64,000 nucleotides of DNA from Novosphingobium sp. 9. GTDB taxonomy: Bacteria; Pseudomonadota; Alphaproteobacteria; Sphingomonadales; Sphingomonadaceae. Made by a program: the position numbers and the translations under genes. Where the stretch lies: assembly GCF_025340265.1 (NCBI RefSeq), contig NZ_CP022707.1, positions 1,550,501-1,614,500 on the forward strand, given 5' to 3'. Shown here in pieces: positions 1 through 8,746 of the stretch (within the stretch, counting starts at the first letter, position 1; each line of letters starts with the position of its first letter). The notes beneath the pieces are model-generated. The model did no database searches. It saw only the letters and a program-made list of their open reading frames with translations, and was not told where the DNA came from.

Positions 1-526
1 TGTCGTCGAGGATCAGCATGTTGCGGGCATTGAGATAGAGCACGCGCACGCGTTCGACCGTCAGGTGCGCCATGTCGATGGTGAGATAGTCGATCAACGC
101 CTGCCACGATCCGATCACCGGCGCCTCGCGCACTTTCTGGCGGGCAAGGCGTGTGGCGGCGACGGTGACGATCTTGAGCGCGGCAACCGTCGCCTCGCCC
201 ATGCCGGGGTGCCCCGTGAGCGTGCGCGCATCGGCCTGCAACACGGCGGCGAGCGAGCCGAAGCGCTGGAGGAGCGTGCGCGCCAGCGGTTTCATGTCGC
301 GCCGGGGCACCGCCTGCATCAGCAGCAGTTCGATTACCTCGTGGTCGGCCAGCGCCTCGGCCCCGCCGTCGAGCAGCCGCGCGCGCAGGCGCTGACGGTG
401 GCCGGAGGGATCGTGACCCGGTTTTGCAACACGGCTTGTGGAAACCTCAGGCGCCGAATCGCGTTGGTCGCGCGGGGCGGGGTGCGCTGCGGGCATGTCG
501 GCGAAGAGAGGCGTATCGTCCGGCAT
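1..526 (-). CDS. radC: RadC family DNA repair/JAB-domain protein, C-terminus cut by window edge
   Basis: The reading frame on the minus strand starts with ATG at 526 and runs open off the left edge, so about 175 residues are seen. The visible part has the RadC N-terminal half: a helix-hairpin-helix region (GHRQRLRARLL, then ADHEVIELLLMQAVPRRDMK, then LQRFGSLAAVL and HPGMGEATVAALK) followed by the start of the JAB/MPN-like domain (LTVERVRVLYLNARN). The metal-binding HxHxD segment would lie beyond the edge. RadC proteins have an ill-defined role and are usually described as DNA repair or accessory proteins. The gene is divergent from the ydbH-type gene, about 40 bases away. Confidence 0.9.
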   Translation of the reverse strand, partial: MPDDTPLFADMPAAHPAPRDQRDSAPEVSTSRVAKPGHDPSGHRQRLRARLLDGGAEALADHEVIELLLMQAVPRRDMKPLARTLLQRFGSLAAVLQADARTLTGHPGMGEATVAALKIVTVAATRLARQKVREAPVIGSWQALIDYLTIDMAHLTVERVRVLYLNARNMLILDD

Positions 527-568
527 CGGCAGTGAGACATTGCCTTTCGTCGCGGCCCGGCGCAAGTG

Positions 569-3500
569 ATGGAACGAATGGCGGATAAGGATAATCCCGG
601 CGACGACTGGACCCGCGAGGCGGAGGGCGAGAGCCTGCCTGCGGGAGAGCGCGACGATGCACTGCATCGCGGCGGAAAAACGCGCGTCTGGCGCAGGGCC
701 GTGGTCGCCGTGCTGCTGGTCGGCGTGGCGGCGGGCGGCACGGCCTGGGTGCTGCGCAAGCGCATCGCCGACGATCTGATCGCCTCCGAACTCAAGGCCA
801 TGGGCCTGCCCGCGCAGTATAAAGTGCGCACGATCAGCCCGTCCGAGCAGGTGATCACCGACCTTGTGATCGGCGATCCGGCCCGGCCCGACCTGACGGT
901 CAAGGAAGTCCATGTCGCCACGCGGCTGTGGTGGGGGCTGCCGGGGATCGGGCGGATCACGCTGGTCGCACCGCGCCTCTATGGCACCGTCCATCACGGC
1001 AAGCCCAGCTTCGGCGCGCTCGACAAGGTGCTGTTCACTGGCAGCAAGGAACCGTTTCGCCTGCCCGATCTGGACATCGCGGTGCGCGACGGGCGGGCGC
1101 TGATCGATGCCGATCAGGGCCGCGTGGCGCTCAAGCTGGAAGGACAGGGCGAGCTTCGCGGCGGCTTCACGGGCACGCTGGCGGCGTTGACGCCGGGGTT
1201 GAAGGTCAATGGCTGCCAGACCGGCAAGCTGACCGCCTATGGCAAGTTGTGGGTCCGGGCGGAGCGCCCCTCGTTCGAAGGGCCGATCCGGCTGGCTTCG
1301 GCTTCGTGCCCCGCAAAAGGCTTCACGCTGGCGCAAAGCGCGGTGCAGGCGAAGCTGACGCTCGACCAGCATCTCGATGGCGGCGATGCGGTGCTGGGTA
1401 TTGCAGCCGGGGCTTTCTCGCTGGATCGCCAGCGCGCCGCCAGCCTCAAGGGCAGCGTGCGCGCCAGCCTGCGCGGCGGTAATGTGACGGCACGCTATAC
1501 CCTGACCGGAGGGGTATCGTTACCGACTTTGCCCGGCTCTCAACCCTGACGTTCGACGGGCAGGGGCGAGGGAGCGCGAACTTCGCGCACTTCGATGCCG
1601 AAGGGACAGTCTCTGGCACCGGCCTTGTGCCGGGTGACGCGCCGGATCGCGCGCTCGCCAAGGTGCAGGCGGCGGGCGAGGGCACACTGCTGGTGCCGCT
1701 GCTCCAGAAGATGCGCGGCGCGCTCGTTCGCGAAGGGCGCGGCAGTCGCTTTCAGGCCGAGATGGTCGCGCGGCGCAGTGTCGATGGCTACAGCCTGGTG
1801 GTGCCGATGGGCACGCTGACCGGGCGTAGCGGCCAGACGGTGCTCGCGCTCTCAAGGCTGCAACTGCTGACCTCGGGCCATGGCATGCCGCGTATGAGCG
1901 GAAACTTCTTCACCGGCGGAGTCGATCTGCCGAAGATCACCGGCCGCATGGAAGCCGGGCGCGATGGCCATCTGGGCTTGCAGGTTTCCATGGAGGAGTA
2001 CCGCGCGGGCAATGCGCTGGCAGCGCTGCCGCGCCTCAGTGTCCATCAGGCCCCCGGTGGCGCGCTGACCTTCGGTGGTGCCGCAAGGTTGAGCGGCGCG
2101 CTGCCGGGCGGTGAGGCGCGCAATCTGGTGATCCCGCTCGACGGGCATGTCTCGGCAGGCGCCGATCTGGCGCTGTGGGAGCGCTGCACGGACATTTCGT
2201 TCGATGGCCTGACGCTGGCCAACCTGACGCTCGATGCGCGCAAGCTCTCGGTCTGCCCGACGCCGGGCAAGCCCATCGTCACCCGGCAGGGCGAGGCATG
2301 GCATGTCGCCGCCGGGGTTTCCGCGCTCGACCTTACCGGCAAGCTTGGCGCGACGCCGGTGCATATCGCCAGCGGCCCGGTCGGCTTCGCGTGGCCGGGC
2401 ATGGTCAAGGCGCAGAACCTGCGCATCGCGCTGGGGCCGCAGGAGAGTGCCTCGCTGTTCCACGTCGCCGATCTGGAAGCGAAGCTGGGCAAGGATATCG
2501 CGGGCACTTTCGGCGGCGCGGACGTCTCGCTTGCCGCCGTGCCGCTCGACCTGCACGATACGGCGGGCAAGTGGGCCTATGCGCAAGGGCGCTCACGCTC
2601 AGCGATGCCAGCTTCCGCCTGCAGGATCGCGAAAAGGTCAGCCGGTTCGAGCCGTTGGTGGCGGAAGGCGGCACGCTGCGCCTGTTCGACAACCGCATCA
2701 CCGCCGAAGCCCGCCTGCTGGAGCCGGGTACGCATCGGCTGGTCACGCAAGTCTCGATCCTGCACGACCTGCGCGATGCCTCGGGCCATGCCGACCTTGC
2801 GGTGCCGGGGATCACGTTCGACAAGCAGCTTCAGGCAGCCCAGCTTTCCTCACTGGCGCTGGGTATCGTCTCCGATCTCAAGGGCACGGTCACGGGCTCG
2901 GGCCGGATCGACTGGAATGCGAAGGGCGTGACCAGCCACGGCCAGTTCGCCTCCAAGGGGCTGGACTTTGCCGCCGCCTTCGGTCCGGTGACGGGGCTTT
3001 CGGGCACGATCCACTTCACCGACCTGCTGGGGCTGGTGACGGCGCCGAACCAGAGTGTCGCGATCAAGGGTATCAATCCCGGCATCGCGGTGTCGGACGG
3101 GGTGCTGTCGTACCAGATCAAACCGGGGCACGAATTGCAGGTGAACGGCGCGAAGTGGCCGTTCATGGACGGCACGCTCGAATTGCTGCCCACCACCATG
3201 CGCCTCGGGATTGCCGAGACGCGGCGCTATACGCTGAAGGTCACCGGCCTGAACGCGGCGACCTTCGTGCAGAACCTTCAGGTCGGCAATATCAACGCGA
3301 CCGGCGTGTTCGATGGCGAAGTGCCGCTGGTGTTCGACCAGAATGGCGGGCGGATCGAGGAGGGCGTACTGCGCTCACGCGATCCGGGCGGCTCGGTCGC
3401 CTATCTGGGCGCGCTGACCTACAAGGATCTGGGCACGATGGGCAATTTCGCCTTCCAGGCGCTGCGCTCGGTCAAGTACAAGGCGATGGAGATCGATCTG

Positions 3501-3824
3501 GGCGGTTCGCTCTCCGGCGATATCCTGACGCGCATCCGCTTCGACGGGCTCAGCCAGGGTGATGGCGCGAAGCAGAACTTCCTGACCAAGCGTATCGCCA
3601 AGCTGCCCATCCGCTTCATCGTCAATATCAAGGCGCCGTTCTTCTCGCTGTTCGGCTCGGTCCGCTCGCTCTATGATCCGACTTTCGTGACCGATCCGCG
3701 CACGCTCGGTCTGATCGGGACCGACGGCAAGCCGGTGAAAACGCCGGTACTTGTGGCGCCTCCACCCCCTGTCCCTTCCACCTCCTCCAACATTCAGCCT
3801 TTAGACAGCGAGAAAAGACCATGA
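569..3824 (+). CDS. ydbH: YdbH-family AsmA-like lipid transport protein, frameshifted twice as sequenced
   Basis: A single protein of about 1,085 residues is spread over three frames: 569 to about 1513, about 1513 to 2589, and about 2589 to 3824. The N-terminus has a membrane anchor (VVAVLLVGVAAGGTAWVL, about residues 45-62). The rest is the long beta-rich repeat typical of AsmA-like/YdbH proteins, and the end matches the family's conserved C-terminal dicarboxylate-like region. In E. coli YdbH acts with TamB and YhdP in moving phospholipid to the outer membrane. The next two genes encode YnbE and YdbL homologues, which supports the call. Both frame changes sit at short G runs (1511-1514 and 2587-2589), and adding one G at each restores a continuous protein. 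Start could be the ATG at 569 or 578. Confidence 0.82.
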
Positions 3825-3880
3825 CGTCGTATGTATCGACCGCTTCATCGACAGGTGAGTCTCTCGAGGCGCGCAGGGCA

Positions 3881-4114
3881 ATGAAGCAGATCGGAAGGCA
3901 GTGGCTCGGAAGGCATTTGGCCTCACGCGGGCTTCGTGCCGGGACGGTGCTGGTGGCGGCCGGCTCGTCTGCCTTGCTGGGCGGGTGCATCAATGTCACC
4001 GCGCCCGACAAGCCGATCGTGATCGAGCTGAACGTGAATATCCGCCAGGAAGTGATTTACAAGCTGGCTGCCGATGCGGCCAAGACGATCGACGACAACA
4101 AGGATATCTTCTGA
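3881..4114 (+). CDS. ynbE: YnbE-like lipoprotein
   Basis: Small lipoprotein of 77 residues from the ATG at 3881. An upstream in-frame ATG at 3821 overlaps the end of ydbH but adds a poor N-terminus. A signal peptide ends in the lipobox LLGGC, and the mature part reads INVTAPDKPIVIELNVNI, the conserved YnbE core. In E. coli YnbE is the outer-membrane lipoprotein partner of YdbH. The gene lies between ydbH and ydbL and its stop overlaps the ydbL start (ATGA), so the three genes are probably translated together. Confidence 0.85.
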   Translation: MKQIGRQWLGRHLASRGLRAGTVLVAAGSSALLGGCINVTAPDKPIVIELNVNIRQEVIYKLAADAAKTIDDNKDIF

Positions 4115-4515
4115 TGACTATGCTTCGTTCCGGCAGTTTCGCGATGACCGGCCTCGCTGCCGCCGCACTGGTGGTGACGGGCTTTGCCGCCGCTCCCGCC
4201 ATGGCCCAGAGCCGCAGCCCCGCTTACGCCGCCGCACGCGCGGCCGGGCAGGTGGGTGAGCAGGCTGACGGCTATCTCGGTGTCGTCGGCAACCAGAGCG
4301 CCGATGTGAAGGCCATGGTGCGCGACATCAACAACCAGCGCCGCGCCGTCTACACGCAGGGCGCTGCGGGCAAGGGCACGATCGAGGAGTTTGCCTTCGT
4401 TTCGGCCTGCCGTCTGATCTCGGAGACCAAGCCGGGCGAGAAGTATCAGGCGCCCGACGGCAGCTGGAAGACGCGCGGCGCCGGTGCGCCTGACCGCGAT
4501 CCGCGCTGCCCCTGA
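4114..4515 (+). CDS. ydbL: YdbL-family (DUF1318) periplasmic protein
   Basis: A 133-residue protein with a signal peptide (hydrophobic stretch LAAAALVVTGFAAAPAMA, cleavage likely after AMA). The mature part has the DUF1318 pattern YLGVVGNQSADVKAMVRDIN, then NNQRRAVYTQGAAGKG, where a lysine-processing repressor-like segment is expected. YdbL is thought to modulate assembly of the YdbH-YnbE bridge. It is the last gene of the operon; the ATG overlaps the ynbE stop by four bases and a rho-independent terminator follows at 4646. Two cysteines occur near the C-terminus (SACRLI and DPRCP), which could form a disulfide. Confidence 0.85.
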   Translation: MTMLRSGSFAMTGLAAAALVVTGFAAAPAMAQSRSPAYAAARAAGQVGEQADGYLGVVGNQSADVKAMVRDINNQRRAVYTQGAAGKGTIEEFAFVSACRLISETKPGEKYQAPDGSWKTRGAGAPDRDPRCP

Positions 4516-4645
4516 TACATCGGTGCCGATCGGTTGCGCTGAATGCACCTGCGCAGCCGGTCTGGCCCTGTCCCTGATCCGGGACGAATTGTCCTACCCT
4601 GTTCATTGCCCCCGGATTTGGTCACGGAACGGATACGTTCCAGCC

Positions 4646-4674
4646 AATCCCGCGCAATTCTGCGGGATTTTTCT
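4646..4674 (+). terminator. Rho-independent terminator of ydbH-ynbE-ydbL
   Basis: AATCCCGC and GCGGGATT form an 8-base-pair stem with an 8-base loop, followed by a T-rich stretch. Confidence 0.8.
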
Positions 4675-4781
4675 GTTTTCCGTCAGAAATATGATTGCAT
4701 CTTCCCGCGTCGGCTGAATTTGCATCGGGCGTCACGGCCCGGATAGCTCGCAAGTGGGCGCAAACCCGCTGGGAGGTGCGG

Positions 4782-4810
4782 TTGACTCAACTGGGGGGGC
4801 ACCCTAAGGG
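4782..4810 (+). promoter_or_regulatory. Promoter of the atpI-B-E-F'-F operon
   Basis: TTGACT, a spacer of exactly 17 bases, then TAAGGG. This fits the -35/-10 form seen before the tRNA and acpP genes in this window. The likely transcript start is about 60 bases before the atpI ATG. Confidence 0.6.
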
Positions 4811-4876
4811 GTCGGCGCCTTCGGCAGGCAGCCGTTGTGCGTGTCCAAGCGTTCCCTGTATTGTGAGGAGCCTGAC

Positions 4877-5197
4877 ATGAACGACGAGCCGTCTGCCCAG
4901 GACCCTGTTGGCGAGGATGCCCGTATCGATGCGCTGGATGAGAAGCTCAAGGCTCTCAGGCAGCGGGAAGATGCGCGCAACCGGCCGGTAGGGGGTGCGG
5001 AAGCCGACGAGAACTATCGTGTCGGCAATCGCGTCCTCGCCGAACTGCTGGGGGGGCTTGCGGGCGGACTGTTTCTTGGCTGGGTGATTGATCGCTTCGC
5101 CGGAACGTCGCCCTGGGGTCTGTTGTCGATGATGTTCTTCGGGATATTCGTCGGCTTCAGGAACATTCTTAGGATTACGAGCAAGCGTCCTGAATGA
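4877..5197 (+). CDS. atpI: ATP synthase accessory protein AtpI
   Basis: A 106-residue AtpI homologue, first gene of the Fo operon. The N-terminal part is charged and helical (about residues 15-45). Two membrane helices follow: ELLGGLAGGLFLGWVIDRF and LLSMMFFGIFVGFRNILR. The WVIDRFAGTSPWG loop between them is typical of AtpI. AtpI helps assembly of the c-ring and may affect magnesium or calcium handling. The start is set by GAGGAG at 4865-4870, seven bases before the ATG. Confidence 0.9.
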   Translation: MNDEPSAQDPVGEDARIDALDEKLKALRQREDARNRPVGGAEADENYRVGNRVLAELLGGLAGGLFLGWVIDRFAGTSPWGLLSMMFFGIFVGFRNILRITSKRPE

Positions 5198-5254
5198 CCC
5201 TGTGGTAAGGGCCAGGAGGGGCGCTTATGCTCGCAGGCGACGGGATTTTTTCAG

Positions 5255-6040
5255 GTGGCAGCCGAAGGCAAGGTCGATCCGATGCACCAGTTCACCATCC
5301 AGCCGTTGTTCGGCTCGGATGGATGGAACATTGCGGGCTATAATGTCGCCTTCACCAACAGCGCGTTGTGGATGGCGCTGGCGACGGTTGTGCTGATCGT
5401 CTTCGTGGCCGGTGGCCTCAAGCGCCAGGTCGTGCCCGGTCGCTGGCAGATGGCGGTGGAGACCTTCACCGGTTTCGTCGCCGGGATGCTGGCCGCCAAC
5501 GTCGGCCCCAACGGCAAGAAGTATGTGCCGTACATCTTCTCGCTGTTCATGTTCATCCTGTTTGCGAACTTCCTGGGCCTGATGCCGCTCGGCGTGCTCG
5601 GCGTGCATCCCTTCACGTTTACCAGCCACTTCACGGTGACGGGCGTTCTGGCGCTGCTGTCGTTCGCGATCGTGCTGGTCGTCGGTTTCGCCAAGCACAA
5701 GCTTCACTTCTTCTCGCTGTTCGTGCCGCACGGTACGCCCGTGGCGATGATCGTTCCGATCTTCTTCGTCGAACTGGTCTCGTTCCTGGTGCGTCCGTTC
5801 AGCCTCGGCCTTCGTCTTTTCGTGGCCATGATGGCCGGGCACGTCCTGCTTGAAGTGCTTTCGAGCTTCGTGATCAGCTCGGGCAACGCCAACATCGGCC
5901 TGTTCGCGGTCGCCGGCATTCCCAGCTTCGTGCTGATGATCGGCATCTGCGCGCTGGAACTGCTGGTTGCCGGCATCCAGGCCTACGTCTTCGCTCTTCT
6001 CACCTGCGTCTATCTCAACGACGCCGAGAACCTTCACTGA
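5255..6040 (+). CDS. atpB: F0F1 ATP synthase subunit a
   Basis: A 261-residue membrane protein with at least five hydrophobic helices; it forms the two proton half-channels next to the c-ring. The essential arginine lies in [14 protein letters not shown] in the penultimate helix region, and the [11 protein letters not shown] segment is also characteristic. The first plausible start is GTG at 5255; an ATG ([11 protein letters not shown]) lies ten codons later and could be used instead. It lies 57 bases after atpI and 40 before atpE. Confidence 0.95.
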   Translation: MAAEGKVDPMHQFTIQPLFGSDGWNIAGYNVAFTNSALWMALATVVLIVFVAGGLKRQVVPGRWQMAVETFTGFVAGMLAANVGPNGKKYVPYIFSLFMFILFANFLGLMPLGVLGVHPFTFTSHFTVTGVLALLSFAIVLVVGFAKHKLHFFSLFVPHGTPVAMIVPIFFVELVSFLVRPFSLGLRLFVAMMAGHVLLEVLSSFVISSGNANIGLFAVAGIPSFVLMIGICALELLVAGIQAYVFALLTCVYLNDAENLH

Positions 6041-6080
6041 GTTTATCTCGCTCGATTTTCTACCAAAGGGAGTTTTTGTA

Positions 6081-6305
6081 ATGGAAGCAGATGCTGCAAA
6101 GCTGCTCGGCGCCGGTTTCGCTGCGATCGGTTGCGGCCTCGCCTCGATCGGCGTGGGCAACGTGTTCGCCAAGTTCCTTGAAGGCGCGCTGCGCAACCCC
6201 GGTGCTGCCGACGCGCAGCAGGGCCGTCTCTTCATCGGTTTCGCCGGTGCCGAGCTTCTCGGTCTTCTCTCGTTCGTCATCGCCGCGCTGCTGATCTTCG
6301 CCTGA
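6081..6305 (+). CDS. atpE: F0F1 ATP synthase subunit c
   Basis: A 75-residue hairpin of two membrane helices joined by the polar loop [11 protein letters not shown]. The proton-binding carboxylate is the glutamate in [10 protein letters not shown] of helix 2; the first helix carries the GxGxAxxGxG-like packing motif ([10 protein letters not shown]). The start at ATG 6081 has AGGGAG upstream at 6067-6072; a longer open frame upstream is not the start. Coordinates and length are normal for an alphaproteobacterial c subunit. Confidence 0.96.
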   Translation: MEADAAKLLGAGFAAIGCGLASIGVGNVFAKFLEGALRNPGAADAQQGRLFIGFAGAELLGLLSFVIAALLIFA

Positions 6306-6412
6306 TCGCACCAGCGACGAACGTTTCGTCCGTCCGCTCCCTCTCGGCCTTTGGCGAGATGCGGGGCGGGCGGACCGGATTTTTCACGGCCACTTCGAGA
6401 CAGGGCTGACCA

Positions 6413-6907
6413 ATGCCTCAGATCGACCAGCTAGCCGCGACCTATTCCAGCCAGATCTTCTGGCTGCTGATCTTCTTCGGGCTGACCTTCTTCGTGGTCG
6501 GCCGGGGCATGGTGCCCAAGGTCATGGATACGGTTGCGCAGCGCGACAAGCAGATTGCCGACGACCTGCGCGCCGCCGAGCAGGCGCGCGACCAGGCCGA
6601 TGCCGAAGAGGCCGCATGGCGCCAGCGTGAAAACGCGAACCGTGCGCAGGCCCAGGGCCTGATCGCCGAGGCGCGTGCCAAGGCTTCGGCCGCCACCGCC
6701 GACCGCCTTGCCGCCGCGCAGGGCACCATCGATGCCCGCATTGCGCAGGCCGAGGCTCGTATCGAGGAAGCCCGCCGTTCGGCGGCTGCCGAGATTGAGG
6801 ACGTGGCCGCAGATGCCGCTCGCGACATCGTTGCGCGCGTGGCGGGCCTCTCCGTCGAGGACGCCGCTGTCCGCGCCGCCGTCAAGGAGAGCCTCGTTCA
6901 TGGCTAA
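6413..6907 (+). CDS. atpF2: F0F1 ATP synthase subunit b'
   Basis: A 164-residue stalk protein with one N-terminal membrane helix (FWLLIFFGLTFFVVGRGM) and a long alanine, glutamate and arginine-rich coiled coil. Sphingomonads and other photosynthetic-lineage alphaproteobacteria carry two unequal b-type subunits that pair as the peripheral stalk. This one begins MPQIDQLAATYSSQIFW, the usual form of the b' copy. It overlaps the second b gene by eight bases. Confidence 0.9.
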   Translation: MPQIDQLAATYSSQIFWLLIFFGLTFFVVGRGMVPKVMDTVAQRDKQIADDLRAAEQARDQADAEEAAWRQRENANRAQAQGLIAEARAKASAATADRLAAAQGTIDARIAQAEARIEEARRSAAAEIEDVAADAARDIVARVAGLSVEDAAVRAAVKESLVHG

Positions 6908-7454
6908 TACCATGCTGCTGGCGCTTGCCGCCGCCGCTGCCGGCTCGCCCTATGACGCCGTGCACGCCGAACCCCGTCTGCTGGGTATTGCCCCGCCGAT
7001 GGCCATCGTCAGCGCCTCGATGCTGGTGCTGCTGATCATTCTGGTCTGGAAGGGTGTCCCCGCGATGCTCGGCCGCGGGCTCGACGGCAAGATCGCCGAG
7101 ATCAAGGCCCAGCTCGAAGAAGCCCGCACCCTGCGCGCAGAGGCCGAGGCGCTCCGTCATGAATATGCCGAGCGTATCGCCAACGCCGAAAAGGAAGCGG
7201 CGGCCATGCTCGAACATGCCCGTCACGAAGCAGGCGCCATTGTCGCCAAGGCCGAGGCCGACACGGCAGAGACGATCGCCCGCCGCGAAAAGATGGCCGA
7301 AGACAAGATTTCGGCTGCCGAACGCGCTGCCGTGATCGGTCTGCAGAACCAGGCCGCCAAGGCTGCCGCCGAAGCCTCGCGCGTCGTCATCGCCGCCAAC
7401 CACGGCGCCGATGCGGACAAGGGCCTCGTCGATCAGGCGATCGCCGGGATCTGA
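6900..7454 (+). CDS. atpF: F0F1 ATP synthase subunit b
   Basis: A 184-residue peripheral stalk subunit. A membrane helix (MAIVSASMLVLLIILVWKGV, about residues 32-51) is followed by a long charged coiled coil (KIAEIKAQLEEARTLRAEAE onward). It is the second of two b-type subunits in this operon and the last gene before a terminator at 7484. The F1 genes are not in the window, as expected where Fo and F1 are at separate loci. Confidence 0.92.
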   Translation: MANTMLLALAAAAAGSPYDAVHAEPRLLGIAPPMAIVSASMLVLLIILVWKGVPAMLGRGLDGKIAEIKAQLEEARTLRAEAEALRHEYAERIANAEKEAAAMLEHARHEAGAIVAKAEADTAETIARREKMAEDKISAAERAAVIGLQNQAAKAAAEASRVVIAANHGADADKGLVDQAIAGI

Positions 7455-7483
7455 TTTCCCGGAAGGTTCGCAACAAGAACACG

Positions 7484-7517
7484 AAAGCCTCCGCCCTTCG
7501 GGTCGGGGGCTTTTTTT
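7484..7517 (+). terminator. Terminator of the Fo operon
   Basis: A hairpin (AAAGCC...GGCTTT with a TTCG tetraloop region) ends in seven T residues. Confidence 0.8.
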
Positions 7518-7565
7518 GTTGTGCAATCGGGGCGTAGGCTGATCGGGTAGGGAAAAGGAGCCCGC

Positions 7566-8189
7566 ATGGCACTGGTCATTGTATCGAGCGCAAGTGGGCA
7601 GCATGCGAGCGTCGTCTATGAGGCGGCACTGCTCTCAGGTATGATGGTACAAGGCTATGCGAGCCTTGCCCTTCATGGCCCTGTCGCATTGCTCCATTGT
7701 CCCTATCTCGGTTCTCTTGATGATCTCATCGATGGACAATCCGCCTCATCCTTCGTGATCGCTTGCGGCGACAATAGCGTGCGTGAGAGTGTGTCGCGGC
7801 GGCTTGAGGAGGCGGGCTCGCAGGCCGCGACGGTTTGCCATCCTGCGGCGATCCTCTCGCCCAGCGCGATTGTCGGATCGGGGGCTATGTTCTTGGCGGG
7901 GGCCATCCTCGGCCCGCGCGCCGCAATCGGTGATGGCACGATCGTCAATCATGCAGCCAGTGTCGATCATGATTGCGTGGTCGGCCCCTTTGCCAATCTG
8001 TGCCCCGGCGCGCGGCTCGGGGGCGCGGTTCATGTCGGCGAGGGCGCGTTTATCGGGATCAATGCCTCGGTTTTGCCGGGTCTTAGACTGGGTGCCGGAT
8101 GCGTGATCGGCGCCGGCGCCGTTGTCACGCAAGACGTACCGGAAGGCGCTACCGTTGTCGGCGTTCCGGCACGGCAGATCGGGCGTTGA
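7566..8189 (+). CDS. NeuD/PglD-family sugar O-acyltransferase
   Basis: A 207-residue protein with the two-part NeuD/PglD layout: an N-terminal nucleotide-sugar binding region (about residues 1-75) and a C-terminal left-handed beta helix made of hexapeptide repeats (ILSPSAIVGSGAMFLAGAIL, then GDGTIVNHAASVDHDCVVGP, then VHVGEGAFIGINASVLPGLR). The histidine in HAASVDHDC is in the usual catalytic place. Such enzymes acetylate amino-sugars for surface glycans, using acetyl-CoA. AAAGGAG precedes the ATG. No other glycan genes lie nearby, so the substrate cannot be inferred. Confidence 0.8.
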   Translation: MALVIVSSASGQHASVVYEAALLSGMMVQGYASLALHGPVALLHCPYLGSLDDLIDGQSASSFVIACGDNSVRESVSRRLEEAGSQAATVCHPAAILSPSAIVGSGAMFLAGAILGPRAAIGDGTIVNHAASVDHDCVVGPFANLCPGARLGGAVHVGEGAFIGINASVLPGLRLGAGCVIGAGAVVTQDVPEGATVVGVPARQIGR

Positions 8190-8195
8190 GGCGCC

Positions 8196-8741
8196 TTATT
8201 TCCGCCCCTTCTTCCACTCGGCGATCCGCGCTTTCGTCGCCGCGATCAGTTCGTCCATCGTTGCCACCTGCTGCACGCCGTAGCGGGCGGCGGTGATATC
8301 GACATTGCCCTTGCGCCAGTAGCCTTGCGGGCACAGTACGATCAGCTTGCCGTCGCGGGCATGGAGGCCCAGTTCCATCAGGCTGACCGGGCTCTGCGTT
8401 CCTGGCGCGAGGTACATCACGATCACGTCGGCGCTGTCGAGCGCGGCGAGTTCCCACCCCACCTGCTGGCGAAAGTTCGGATCGGAGGCCTCGGGCTTCC
8501 ACGCCGGGTTCCAGTCCGCCCGGCGCGGATTGAGCACGGTGACGTCCTGATCCTTGAGCGCGGCGATCAGGTCCGCCTGCCAGTCGGTGGCATGGCCCAT
8601 GTCGATACTGCCGCCCAGGAACACGCGGGGATGTGCGTGGTCGGCGGGGAGGGCCTGAGGCGAGGTCACGACGACCGGTGCGGCCCATGCCGGGACTGAA
8701 ACCGCGCCGAGCGAGGCCGCGAGGAGGAGAGGGCGCAGCAT
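8196..8741 (-). CDS. Nucleoside 2-deoxyribosyltransferase-like protein with signal peptide
   Basis: A 181-residue protein. The first 20 residues form a clear export signal (LLLAASLGAVSVPAWA), unusual for this fold. The rest matches the nucleoside 2-deoxyribosyltransferase-like family: VFLGGSIDMGHATDWQ near the start, NPRRADWNP, WELAALDSADVIVMYL, and SLMELGLHA with the glutamate in the usual catalytic position. The family cleaves or transfers the deoxyribose of nucleosides, but members of this branch are poorly characterised. It lies five bases after gloB on the same strand. Confidence 0.75.
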   Translation of the reverse strand: MLRPLLLAASLGAVSVPAWAAPVVVTSPQALPADHAHPRVFLGGSIDMGHATDWQADLIAALKDQDVTVLNPRRADWNPAWKPEASDPNFRQQVGWELAALDSADVIVMYLAPGTQSPVSLMELGLHARDGKLIVLCPQGYWRKGNVDITAARYGVQQVATMDELIAATKARIAEWKKGRK

Positions 8742-8746
8742 CGCCG

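Larger units (their letters stand above)
4516..4876. other. Intergenic region between ydbL and atpI
   Basis: No coding frame here is convincing. It holds a perfect 6-base inverted repeat with a 4-base loop (4626-4641), the ydbL terminator (4646-4674) and the promoter of the atp operon (4782-4810). Confidence 0.7.

Noticed and set aside
569..3824. ydbH as a genuine pseudogene
   Set aside because: Both breaks are single-base losses in G runs, the same error type hits essential genes here, and no other decay is visible.
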